Shown: positions 10,901 through 20,230 of the stretch, one piece after another
Numbering within the stretch: position 1 is the stretch's first letter
Layout of the letters: each line of letters begins with the position of its first letter
Source: Dryas octopetala
Lineage: Eukaryota > Streptophyta > Magnoliopsida > Rosales > Rosaceae
Direction: 5' to 3'
DNA: 64,000 nucleotides
Assembly (NCBI GenBank): GCA_963921425.1
Contig: OY992834.1
Span: forward strand, 16,556,164 to 16,620,163
Notes under the pieces: generated by a model
The model's input: only the letters and a program-made list of their open reading frames with translations
Told to the model about the DNA's origin: nothing
The model's database searches: none
Made by a program: the position numbers and the translations under genes

Positions 10901-12575
10901 TATTATACCAAAAATAATTACTTTATATAAACTCATCAGCATTTGTTCAAATGGTGAGGAAAGGTAGGGTCATGATTAGAATTAGGATCATTAATTTGGA
11001 TTTTTTCTAATGTAAAAAAAAAAAAAAAGTTTTCTTTAAATATAACTAGATGGATCACACACACACTATGCTTATGTATTGTGGTTGTGGTGACATAGAG
11101 CGCGCGTACAAGTAGATTATTTTTTTTATTATTTTTTTTTGAGAAGACACAAGTAGAGGTTTTTACAGTAGGGAATGTCTAATTTATAGCTGGTAGATTA
11201 TAATTTTATCATTAAAATTGTTTTATGAACCCTACTTGTTAACCGTCACATAAGAAAACCAGGTTCACAGAGTAGCGTTCATGAGTTAAACACACGAGTC
11301 TTAGATCGAGTGATATAGGATGAGTGGTTTAATAGTACAGACCTTAGGTTTAAAATTCCTGCAAAGAAATAATATAGTACAGACAAAATAACAAATAAAT
11401 CACTGCAAAGAAAAATTAAAAGGCAAAAGCTAGCGTTTAAGAAAATGAGTTCAATTTTTACTATTTAGCTAAAACCAAATGGAACTTTAGACAAACAACA
11501 TACCTGAGCAAATGAGATTCCTTTGATTATCATCTTGATCATGGTCTTGTACAACATCTACAGAAATATAATTAACCGAAGGAGTCGACTCTTTTTCACC
11601 GTCGATAATTCGAGTAGGTTGTATGTATATAACTATTAAGAAAAGAATATAACCCCAATTTATACATTAAACTATTTCGTTTAAGCCAGAATTTTCTTTT
11701 ACTAGATAATGATCTATGTATCTTTTGAACAATATATGAAGATAAAGATGATGTATGAGCAATTTTATTTTTTAAGGATGATTCTTGAACGAGCATTTAA
11801 AAAATTAATAGTTAGAATTATTAAGAGAAATGAGAGTGTAATACTCACAATTATAGATCCATTGTTCGCATAATGTAAGTCGGCTTCCACTTAAGAATGC
11901 AGAACTCATACCAGCCAATGCACATAATGGGATTTGTCCATTATAGTTCATAGTAGTGATCACGTTTGGACAACGTTTAATTAACTTCCACGCAAAATCT
12001 AGAGTATAGTGAAAAACGAAGAAAGAAAAAGATTAATTAAGGGCCTTAAGGCACTACCGCATTAGTGATATTTATTTGAAACTCTTACCAAAGTCTTTGG
12101 TATAAAAACACCGGGTAATAAGTTCAGCGCCATTGGGACCGTTGAGATCTTCAAGTGGAGTGACAGAGTAGAGATACTGAGCCATTTCAAAATGGTCCCT
12201 AATATAAGCCATAAGAACTGGAGTTATATTGTCCTGACCATTTCGAAGGCGGATGCCAAGTAATTTCTTGTTCTTTTCAACCATACATTGAACCATTTGG
12301 ATGGGTCCGTCTGTGTAAAAGACATCGCTAAAAGCTGTGTCACCATCAGCATCTTTTATTTCCAAATCTTCCCCTGTCATCAACCCCACCAACTCTTTCA
12401 CAATATCCACATGCCCATATCTGACTGCCAAGTGAAGAGCTGTCTCTCTGTCTGGTGGAGGACTTCTTACTCTTACTGCGTTGGGATGTTCTGTAAGAAA
12501 CTCTTTTGCAGCATCCCAATAACCCGTCTCTATACAATCGAAGAAAGGTTCATAGCGCTCGAAGTCGCTGTCATC
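2028..12575 (-). CDS. Ankyrin-repeat membrane protein with C-terminal PGG domain (ACD6/ITN1-like), six exons
   Basis: Exons in transcription order are 12089-12575, 11849-11998, 11504-11557, 9607-9690, 9074-9489 and 2028-2636. Every junction is GT-AG and phases match throughout. Read from the ATG that opens the first of these exons, they give 600 codons including the stop. Ankyrin repeats occupy the first ~180 residues (ETALHLAVRYGHVDIVKELV; later RSIFHCAVEYRQ and NTTLHKAANL). The last exon carries the PGG motif (AAAFTIPGGN) and four hydrophobic helices. This is the ACD6/ITN1 class of plant plasma-membrane proteins, linked in Arabidopsis to defence, cell death and salt signalling; the biochemical role is unknown. 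The 6.4-kb last intron is filled with transposons. Exons at 20.1-23.4 kb are phase-compatible upstream exons, but a one-base frameshift near 12540 separates the two frames. The product is therefore either this 599-residue protein or a pseudogene. Confidence 0.8.
2637..3350. other. Intron sequence without recognised content
   Basis: This is AT-rich sequence in the last intron of the ankyrin gene. No repeat boundaries or coding similarity were recognised. Confidence 0.5.
3351..3706. mobile_element. MITE with palindromic terminal repeats
   Basis: The left end begins CTCTCTTTAGAACGTCCGTT and the right end is its imperfect reverse complement (…GAACGTCCTGCAGAGAG). The arms are about 44 bp. Each arm contains its own small palindrome, GTCCGTTCTTTAGTTAAAGAACGGAC on the left and the matching form on the right. 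The interior is non-coding. The superfamily is not assigned because no clear target duplication was found. Confidence 0.6.
3707..4440. repeat. GC-rich repeat fragment (GGTGCGGTTCGG type)
   Basis: The two ends are rich in GTGCGGTTCGG/ACCGGTGCGG motifs around an AT-rich centre containing TATAAAAATGGTATA-like short repeats (about 4130-4230). This base pattern is typical of non-autonomous DNA transposon remnants, but no clean termini or target duplication were identified. Confidence 0.35.
5325..5333 (+). promoter_or_regulatory. TATA box of the solo-LTR candidate
   Basis: CTATAAATA follows a C-rich leader and lies about 20-30 bp before a probable transcription start, as in plant LTR U3 regions. 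Inferred from motif and position only. Confidence 0.4.
7227..7636. mobile_element. hAT-type MITE
   Basis: Terminal inverted repeats are TAGGGATGGCAA at the left and TTGCCATCCCTA at the right, followed inward by GGCGGG-rich subterminal sequence on both sides. The flanks are TTAGTGAC and TTAGTAAC, an 8-bp target duplication with one mismatch, which is the hAT signature. It is 410 bp, non-coding, and sits inside the solo-LTR candidate. Confidence 0.75.
7937..7962. repeat. (TA)n microsatellite
   Basis: A simple TA tract in the last intron of the ankyrin gene. Confidence 0.8.
8231..8620. mobile_element. MITE with GATC…GAAC core, copy 1
   Basis: The ends are inverted: GTTAAGGGATCTCTC near 8243 and GAGAGATCCCTTAAATAAG near 8578 onward. 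The interior carries a core shared with at least six other places in this window: GATCCGAACTGT, then AGATCATCTCTACAAAAAAT about 55 bp later, mirrored in the second half. Non-coding. Confidence 0.55.
8631..9035. mobile_element. MITE with GATC…GAAC core, copy 2
   Basis: This is adjacent to copy 1 but has different ends (GTAAGATCCCACATTTAG…; right side GGATTCCACAAATAAAATT). It has the same internal core as a clear fold-back: TAGATCATCCTTGCAAAAAA at 8751 and its mirror near 8885-8955. The arms TCTAACTTTGAT and ATCAAAGTTAGA flank a short loop. Confidence 0.55.
9074..9489 (-). CDS. Ankyrin exon before the PGG exon
   Basis: The acceptor is AACTAG at 9490-9491 and the donor is AAG/GTCAGA after 9074. 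The exon encodes the conserved linker IYEMKSTHVRVLELIHLMC and two ankyrin units (TAIIQALKRGHVEFI; RSIFHCAVEYRQEKIYSLI; NNTTLHKAANL). It ends in phase 0 at the usual intron site before the PGG exon. Confidence 0.85.
9607..9690 (-). CDS. Small linker exon of the ankyrin gene
   Basis: This 84-bp phase 1-1 exon (VPWPNKKKICDAV… ending LLELLG) matches the short linker usually found between the two ankyrin blocks of this family. Splice sites are GCATGCAG/ and /GTATGC. Confidence 0.65.
9691..11503. other. Intron, no gene
   Basis: The intron is AT-rich with long A and T runs (10320-10372, 11018-11030). A stretch around 10720-10790 contains GAGCACTCGATGAACAGTGC, related to the GTGCACTCGATGAACAGTG segment in the duplicated region (13.99 and 21.13 kb). 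The open frame at 9776-10015 has no recognisable family. Confidence 0.5.
11504..11557 (-). CDS. 54-bp exon of the ankyrin gene
   Basis: Flanked by TTCTGTAG/ and /GTATGTT, phase 1-1, encoding an acidic, Q/N-rich linker (VVQDHDQDDNQRNLICS). It is accepted because both sites and the phase fit the neighbouring exons. Confidence 0.55.
11849..11998 (-). CDS. 150-bp exon of the ankyrin gene
   Basis: Phase 1-1 exon beginning DFAWKLIKRCPNVITTMNY and ending CEQWIYN. This is the ankyrin-to-linker transition (…GQIPLCALAGMSSAFLSG) typical of the family. The acceptor is CTCTAG/ and the donor is /GTGAGTAT. Confidence 0.75.
12089..12575 (-). CDS. First ankyrin exon, with a one-base frameshift near its start
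   Basis: The ankyrin frame reads CIETGYWDAAKEFLTEH, then ETALHLAVRYGHVDIVKELV, then DADGDTAFSDVF. The first 12 codons in the phase supplied by the upstream exon read DDSDFERYEPFF, clearly the family's usual lead-in, but an extra C (minus strand, at about 12540) moves the rest out of phase. An ATG occupies the first three bases of the exon in the ankyrin frame, so a shorter protein could start here. The donor is TTTG/GTAAGAG. Confidence 0.8.
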
Positions 12576-13035
12576 TAGATCAAATAAAATAAAATAAATA
12601 AGTCAGAGTCGCTGCCATCATTACCATATCCTGCCAAGCTTTTATTATTTTTATTATTATATTTTCCCATAATATTTCCTTCTTTTAGCATTGACTAAAA
12701 TTGGCTCGGCATCGTTCAAAAAGAAAAATAGTCCGGCATCTTCTTTGTGTTCGTAACTACACTTCAATTCAGGACAAATGTTATTTAAAATAAAAGATAA
12801 ACAAAAAATAAAGTCAAAACTTCTGGATAATTAATTCATTGAATTTCTACTTTTTCTTTTTAAATATTTTTATCCTTTATAATTTAAGATTTAGCTTCAA
12901 AATGTTGGCCACAAGCTTAAACTAATGTATAATTATAAATTACTTTCAAGTCTTGAATTAGAAGATTGTTAAATAGGGATCCAGTTAATTTAGATATTAA
13001 GTAAAAACTCAATCTATTATATGTCTAATATCTAT

Positions 13036-13089
<54 letters not shown>

Positions 13090-13634
13090 CAAGTTGCTTG
13101 CCTTGGCTGTCCCAGAAGCCCAGCGTCGGCGATGGCGGCGACCATCTCCACCTCGACCCTTCTTGTAAATATAGCAACCACTTGAATCGAGAAGGAACTT
13201 CGAGAACTTTTTGTAGTGTGGTCAGATCTGCTCGATCTGTACTTTTAGCTACTTCATTTGTACGTGTTCATAATTTTCCAATCTGATTCTTTGTTGACAT
13301 TTTTCAGATTATTTGTTTTTATTTTTATTTAATTGTTTGTTTATTGATTATGAATCTTGAATAGCTAGCTAGATCTTGTTTTTTTTTTTTTTTTTCAATT
13401 TCATATTTTTTTAGTTCTCATTCTCATGTTTTTCCCATCATCATCTATCTATGGTTATTTATTTTTTTTGTCTCTCAATAAATTGAATTTAGTTTGAGCT
13501 ATCAATATTTTTTTTTTTTGTTTTTGTTTGTTTAACCTGGTGCAATGGAGGTTTTATTATTTTTAGTCTATATTTCCTAATCTGAAGATGTTTTAGGTCA
13601 TTTTGTTCATTGTTTTAGTTTGGTTTTAGCAGAT
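12576..13634. other. Intron start, (CT)n tract and a short GC-rich segment
   Basis: A long (CT)n microsatellite lies at 13038-13086. It is followed by about 200 bp of GC-richer DNA that starts an ORF on the plus strand with a transit-peptide-like beginning (MAATISTSTLL) but stops after 17 codons. This may be a captured gene fragment or the edge of an unrecognised element. Confidence 0.4.
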
Positions 13635-15448
13635 GCAGATGCATCTTGTAGGTCCTCTTTTGAATCATCTTAGATTCATCATGTTGCAGATGCAGAAATG
13701 CATATGCATATGATACTCTTGCAGATGCATGATGCTTCTAAATATTATTTGAATCATTTTAAAGATGCATATGCAAGAATATAATTTTTTTTTTAAAGAA
13801 AAAAAATATTGTTGCATTTTATAGATTCATTTTGCAAGCATATGATTTTTTTTTTTTTTAAGAAAAAAGAAATTGATGCATATGATGCTCATTTGTGTCA
13901 TTGATGTTTTTTAATATTGTTAGAAGTTTAAAAAAAGAAAAAAAAAATATTTGTTGCATATGATGTTGTTTGAAGCATTTAAAAAGAAAAAAACTTGCAC
14001 AGTGAACAGTGCACTCGATGAACAGTGTGCGTGATGAACAGTAACGATACCATTTTGGCCTTACGCTTAATTTTTGGACTAGTTGGATTTGGATTAATAA
14101 TCTTTCTCATTTTGGATTGCAATTAATTTAAAGCACCCTAAAATTTAAGACTTCAACTCTAAACCATAGACTCTAAATAATGATAACACACGATACCACA
14201 CGGTACACACTTAATTAATCCTAAATTATAATCCCTAAATCCTCTAAGTAATACTAAATATTATACTAAATCTCAATAACTCTTATAAATCTTACAAAAG
14301 TTAAATGAAAGTATAAAAAACTAAATAAAACTGGAATAGTCAATCTACAGGAGTGAAAATAAATTTAAAGTAAAAAATTGGAGATTACGAAAGAGTTTGA
14401 CTCCCATTTGGGAAATTTTCAATAAATATCTAAAAAATTATATGGTATCTGCAATAGGTCTGAAAAGGATAGTACTTGGGTCACCATTTGGGGGTACCCC
14501 AAGGTCACCCCACCTCCCAAAATCGCAATTTCGATAATGCCGGTGTATGATCGGAACAGTTCACTTTTTAGATCACCTATTATAGATCATCTCTGTAAAA
14601 AATCAACTCAATTGAAAATCGTTTGATTATATATAACTGTTGTCGATTAAATAGAAAAAATCAACGATTTGGTAAAAAAAATTATTCTTTAATCAGAAAC
14701 CATCGATTTTTTCTGCTTAATTGATAATAGTTATATAACTAAACGATTTCCGATTGATTTGATTTTTTATAGAAATGATCTTTAATAGACCTGTTATCTA
14801 AATAGTGAACGGTTTTGATCCAGGTAGGTTCGTTGAAGCCTACCCCAAGCATGTAGCTCTCGCGAGTCTTTCGACTATAAAACAATCAGTGCCGTTGTTG
14901 AAATTAAAATTTGGAGAGATGAGATAACCTTGGTGTACCCTCAAGGGGTGACCCAAATACTATCGGTCTGAAAATGTTCATGTCAATGCCACAATATGTT
15001 TTTGGCTTATCAAAAGTTAATCAAATACCACCAGAATGTGGGGATGCAAATGCTCCTATTGCTATTCAGGCTATTCTCCACCTCATATATGGTACCAAGT
15101 TTGATATTTGGCATTTTGCCAAATGATACACTACAAGAAAAGTGAGCAATGCTCACTTTTTTTTAAACCAAATTTGCTGCAGATTGCAATTGCTTAAAAA
15201 TTTGGTCAATATACACTGTTTTGCCTTTGACCTATATGGCACCCCCCTTTTTAGTTTGTGAAAACTAACTAATGTATATGGGTATGGCTTATGGGGTGAC
15301 TAATTATTCTAACCAACCATTATTAAAAATGGTACTTGGTGCAACTATTGAGCATCAGCTGCTTAAACAGTGGGAAATGAAATAAAAGGAATTTACACTA
15401 TTGTGAAATCACTAATTGCATAACAGTTGGAGGGTTAAGCAATAATTA

Positions 15449-15869
15449 AGGCCAGTGCTATTCCGACCACCCTAAATTGCTGAGTTGACCACCCTATTTT
15501 AAAATTTCAACTTTACCCTTAAAACAAAAAATTTAAATTTTGTTTGTCAGGTCATTTGACAGTTATCTATCAAAATATTTATAGTTATTCGACAGTTATC
15601 TGTTGAACATTGATGGATTATTCGGTGGTTATTCGGTGGATAACTACCGAATAGAAATGAAAAAGACATTCGACAGTTATTTGCCGAAATATTTGTATTT
15701 ATTCGACACTTATTTGTCGAACATTGATGGATGTTTCGATAGATGACCACTGAATGAATCTAAGTGATTTCATCATGTTTTTGCAATAAAGGGTAAAATA
15801 AAAAAAAATTAAACAAAATATGTTAGGGTGATCAACTCAATAGCTAAAAGTGGTCTGCATAGCGTCCTT
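15449..15869. mobile_element. MULE-type MITE nested in the CACTA
   Basis: The left end (AGGCCAGTGCTATTCCGACC…GAGTTGACCACCCT) is the imperfect inverse of the right end (…AGGGTGATCAACTCAATAGC…GGTCTGCATAGCGTCCTT). It is flanked by a perfect 9-bp duplication CAATAATTA (15440-15448 and 15870-15878), the Mutator signature. The inside has repeated TTATTCGACAGTTATCTG and mirror motifs. Non-coding. Confidence 0.8.
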
Positions 15870-16251
15870 CAATAATTAATAGTTGCTGAGGCACACTCTC
15901 CAATACACTGTGAGATCCAACCCATAAACCTTATAATTAATGTGAGTAGCTTAACCTTGGCCAAAAAAAAAAAAATGTGAGTAGCTTAACATATTATATG
16001 ACCCTAATAATCAAACAGATAGGAGAGAGGACATGGGAGACGCCTAATTGACACTGGAGGTGCTAAACCACCCTCTCTGCAATTGAGAGTTTCAATTAGT
16101 TGGTCTAATCTGTCTACTTCATTGTTAGTTTGCCTAAAATCCTTCCCAATCCCTCTCTTCACCCTCTTCGCTTCACTTTGACAAATTAGTTTGCCCTAAA
16201 ATTCTCCCTCTCGAACTCCTTCGCTAGCTCGCTCTCTCTGTTTCTGTCTCT

Positions 16252-16458
16252 GTGTTTTTCTCTGTCTCAATGGCCCTCTACATCGAAACCCAAGAGCACA
16301 ATCCCTCATTCGCTCTCTCCTCTCGACCTTTTCAAAACCCTAAAGCCCAAACCCAAATACTTCAAAATACAAGCAGCCACTCGCTCAGCTCCCTCTCTGT
16401 CGTCCCTACCTCTCGATTTCCCTTTCCCAAAGAATCGAAGATGTCCTGGAAGCCCTAA
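16252..16458 (+). pseudogene. Captured 5'-exon-like fragment inside the CACTA
   Basis: A CT-rich leader (16200-16268) is followed by an ATG at 16270 opening MALYIETQEHNPSF… The frame stays open to 16458 and is followed by a possible donor (GGAAAAG/GTAAC). It looks like a host gene's 5' UTR plus first codons, but I cannot name the gene. It lies on the same strand as the NAC fragment and may derive from the same or another donor. Confidence 0.35.
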
Positions 16459-17908
16459 TGCCCAAACGCAGGAAAAGGTAACTTTTGTTCTTTGCAGTTT
16501 TTTTTTGGCTTAATGCCTGGATGTTAGATTTCTGATGGGATGTTTTGTTTTCTGAAAAAAGTGTATATTTTTATGTTACAAGTTAATTTCTTCTTTGCAA
16601 ATCTCTAATCTTTTTTATTATTATTTTTGTATAAGTATTTGATTTACAGGTGATGTGTAGTGACACCTGTTGTAGATTCTGATGGTGCTATGTTAGCTGC
16701 TAATTTTCCCACTCTTCCCCAGAGTGGCCCATGTTTTATGGGTGGATACATTCTTGATTGAGAGACATTATCTTAGTTTTTTCCTTTTCCTTTCTAACCC
16801 ATAACCACTTCAGAATCTTATAGTTTTTATACTGACTTAAATGTTTAATGAAAGTTTTAAGATATGGGGTAGCTCGCTAAGAAATCTGTGGTACATTTTC
16901 TATAATACCTTTATCACAGACATTTTTTTTTTCTTGAAATCAATGTTAGCAGGACATTGTTAACTATATCTGTGACGATGATGATGATGATGATAAAAAA
17001 GCTGTATAGTTTGTTGGCTCAAATACAATAAGTTAATTTTCAGTTCAATGCTTCATGATTCTTGATGTATCTATGCAATGCCTGAAGATATGATTTTAAG
17101 TTCAGATGCACTCAACACTTTATTATACTCGCATATAACCTTGTTGGGCTTTGCTACACCTTCACATGGTGAAGGACTCATAGTCATTATACAATTAAAT
17201 GTGTTTATGTGATTTTCCTTGTGAGGTGAATACTTTCATTATTCTGCCCACTGATTTTATTCCTCGTGCAATCTTAGTATCTCTGATTAGTTTTCTACGT
17301 TGAAATCTTACATGTTCCTGCAATTCAGACATTTAGTAGGTCCGCTTGATTTCAGTTTTTCCACTCATAGGTTGTTATGTGTTTAGCTTTGAACCTTCAA
17401 TATTATGATCGAGTACGCCATTGGTCTGCACTAATGTGATTAATTTCCTTTTTCTAACTACTCTTTCTTGTTCACATAGGCTGGAATGCACATATATGCA
17501 AGGACAGTTGCTAGGCTAGGGGAAATCATAACAAGAGTTGTGTGATATGCATATATACCATCATTATATATGGTCTGTATGTATACTGTTAGGAAAAAAC
17601 CATTATATTCTGCGTGTAAATTAGAAGTATAATAAAATTCTTTTACTCAACAACAGGTTAATAAGGATAAATGTTGGGACTTTATCTTGTGGGGTATGCT
17701 TTTTAAAGTTTTCAAATGTATTTCTCACTTGTTCTGGTTGACTTTTGTAGGTATACTTTCAGGCTGATGCTTCTTGTTCTTTGATTATAAATTGATTATT
17801 TGGTTATTTATTTTTTTGATCTGGAGGTGCTGCTTTGCTCAATTTATTTAACGATTCAGTACTTGGTTTGGGATTCTAATCGATCAAACTAATAAGAATT
17901 CAATGCAG

Positions 17909-18047
17909 GAGAATCTTCCTCCTGAGTTCAAATTTCATCCTACATATGAAGAAAGTGTTATCTATGTTGAAGGGTTTCTGGTTAGTTTCATGTCAAACGT
18001 TGTAGCAGTTGTTTATCTCAGAAAGTGTGAGGCTTGGGACCTCCCAG
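17909..18047 (+). pseudogene. NAC-domain exon fragment captured by the CACTA
   Basis: The exon lies between ATGCAG/ and /GTAGTT. Its translation starts NLPPEFKFHPTYEESVIY and ends LRKCEAWDLP, recognisable as NAC subdomains A-B (usual forms LPPGFRFHPTDEEL and KCEPWDLP). The middle is diverged and the remaining NAC subdomains are missing. The donor sits at the normal NAC intron-1 position, so capture was from genomic DNA rather than cDNA. Confidence 0.7.
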
Positions 18048-19690
18048 GTAGTTTAATTTTCTGTTTACATGCTTCATGCTTTTGTATTTTGTATGTTTGT
18101 CTTCTTCCTCTATTATCTTATCAATTTTCATCTAATGTGTCCAATTAGTTGGAATGTTGACGTAGTGAACTAGTCCTTTATAATTAATTCTAGGTGTCCA
18201 ATGATTTTCTTTATTATTGTGTAAGTAATTTGAGAATTTAGGTGTTATAATTGATTCTATATATGTTTTAATGTACTTACAAGGTCTACTTTGCATGTTA
18301 ACCCTGCTATGCTCTATTACTTTTCTGTTTTTAGATTGAATGTTTTCCTTATTCATATAGATTGAATCAAAACTATGAAATAAGGTTGAAGATCTAGGAC
18401 TAGCATGAGAGTCTGTTGATGATTTTCCATTTATGGTAATGATCAAAAGGTACGTTTTCACTTCTATTAATTAATTACTTCGATAATGGCATGTTTCTAA
18501 CTCTGAAATATGATTTTTTGGTTCTCTTGCAGATTTCTGTATTTGTTATATGCTCATTATCACAGCAGCTTGTATACAGTTAATTTACATTTGAAATGAG
18601 GGCCACTTCTGACAATGGAGAAGAGATGTCAGCTAATCCATGAGCAGGGTGATATGATCATAGTAAGAAAGCTATTTCTAGTATTTTGATTGGTATTTTA
18701 GTTCAGTGAACATAGTCCCCTTGAGGTGAAATTGAGTGAACTTGCTGCTTTATACTTAGGTGATGGTCTTGGTATATAACAGCAAGTTTGGTTAAAGATG
18801 ATGTGTTCAATGTTTTGATCTGTCTACTTGGTTCGGTTTGGACCTTTTGTTTAGGGGAATGATTTTTAATATGTGATGATTAGGAGATGGCAGGCTGATA
18901 GGTCTAGTATGTTTTGGTCAACAAGTTTGGAACACTTAAAGTATTTTATGGTATGTAATGGTTGACTTACAATATATAAATATGCAGTTGGCTTCAATTT
19001 GGTTATCTGGTACAATTGGTTCCATTTTAATTTCCAATTTTGTTTGTAAACTCACTTGTGTGTCAAGTGTTCTTAGTATATATGCATTTTCCAATCCTTT
19101 GGAAATGCACATGATACAGGTTGAAAATCATGCAGTAAATACTGTATTTTCCAAGAATAGCATAAAAGAAATGCTCTACATCATGTACTGCAAAACGTGC
19201 TTAATTTACAAATTCATAAATTTCAAATTAATTTCTATTCCAATATATGTTTTCATGCAACTATAAAATGAAAGTAAGGCTAGCTCTTATATATTAGTGG
19301 TTGAATCCATTGCAAAAGGCAGCTTTTATGAAACTATAAAATGAAGGTGAGGCTTGCAAATATTAGTAGCTAGATCCATTGCAAAATGCAGTTCCTAAGC
19401 CACTTCAGTAATGAATTGTGCAACTACTTCAGAAACCATTCTCTAAGGTGACTTGATTCAGCCACTAAGGCTTCCACAAAACAGTAATGGTTTGATTCAC
19501 TTAGCATTGGACTGCCACATTAGTTGGTTTGCTAGCTGTCTACATCAATGTCAGGTTTGATGAAGTTAGCCAACCATACTATTTTTGGGGGTGCTGAAGA
19601 CCAATAGCCACCCCATTCTGTACAACCATCAGCATTTTAGTGAGTGTTGCCCATATTCTGTATAGTGGCAATTGGTCTAGCCAACTCAAT
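18048..19690. other. CACTA interior, AT-rich, no coding
   Basis: There is intron-like sequence after the NAC exon, a ~65-bp imperfect tandem repeat around 19258-19390 (AACTATAAAATGAAAGT… twice), and subterminal sequence with repeated GGGCAACACTCAC-like motifs near the right end. Confidence 0.5.
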
Positions 19691-20140
19691 TTAGTTGCTA
19701 ATGGAGCAATAGATGTAGGAAAAAAATGGTGAGTGTTGCCCATATTTGTTGTAGTGATAGGAACTCACTAGATTTTTTATGTAAAAGAATTGAAAATTGT
19801 TTTTGACGTTGGCAACACAAGTACATGTCATTTTTCCAAAAGAGAGCTAGGTGACCTACTGACCTCCAATGGTATATGGCATTTTTGTGCCAATCCATTG
19901 TTTTGTACATCCAAATTCACATCACCATTAATGTCCATATATCTGCTAAAGTACGTTCTATATTTTTATCATTTAAATGTGTCAAAATATGACAATGACA
20001 CACCTAATGACATGGTAGTATTGGAGATGCTTAGGCATTGAAAAGATTACTATATATATATGAGTGTATTTAATAATTAAAGAGGTTTAGTTGATATTCA
20101 AAAAGAAGTCTTTAAGTGGATACATAAATATAATACGTAC

Positions 20141-20230
20141 CATTAGTCGCTTCTATTTCTTGGTCTTCATTTAGCACCAATTCCTCCTCCTTCGCATCGG
20201 TTGAGGTATGAAGAGGTCTCTCTCTCTTCT
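20141..20230 (-). CDS. Exon 2b of the Gag-like/ankyrin gene (duplicate copy)
   Basis: This 90-bp exon lies between TTTTCAG/ and /GTACGTA, phase 1-1, encoding 30 residues (KRERPLHTSTDAKEEELVL…). It is a near-identical copy of the exon at 22563-22652, so the pair would insert 60 instead of 30 residues without a frame change. Both copies keep perfect splice sites. Confidence 0.6.

Larger units (their letters stand above)
15129..19756 (+). mobile_element. Non-autonomous CACTA element carrying gene fragments (Pack-CACTA)
   Basis: It begins CACTACAAGAAAAGTGAGCA and ends (reverse complement) CACTACAACAAATATGGGCA. It is flanked by ATA on both sides (15126-15128 and 19757-19759), the 3-bp duplication expected for CACTA. 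The duplicated sister locus at about 22160-22175 lacks it and reads straight across the junction, confirming the ends. The length is 4,628 bp. No transposase is encoded. The interior carries plant-gene-like exons, including a NAC fragment, and a MULE MITE. Confidence 0.85.

Noticed and set aside
13098-13286. Transit-peptide-like start MAATISTSTLL as a gene
   Set aside because: The frame stops after 17 codons and no further exon was recognised; kept only as a possible captured fragment.
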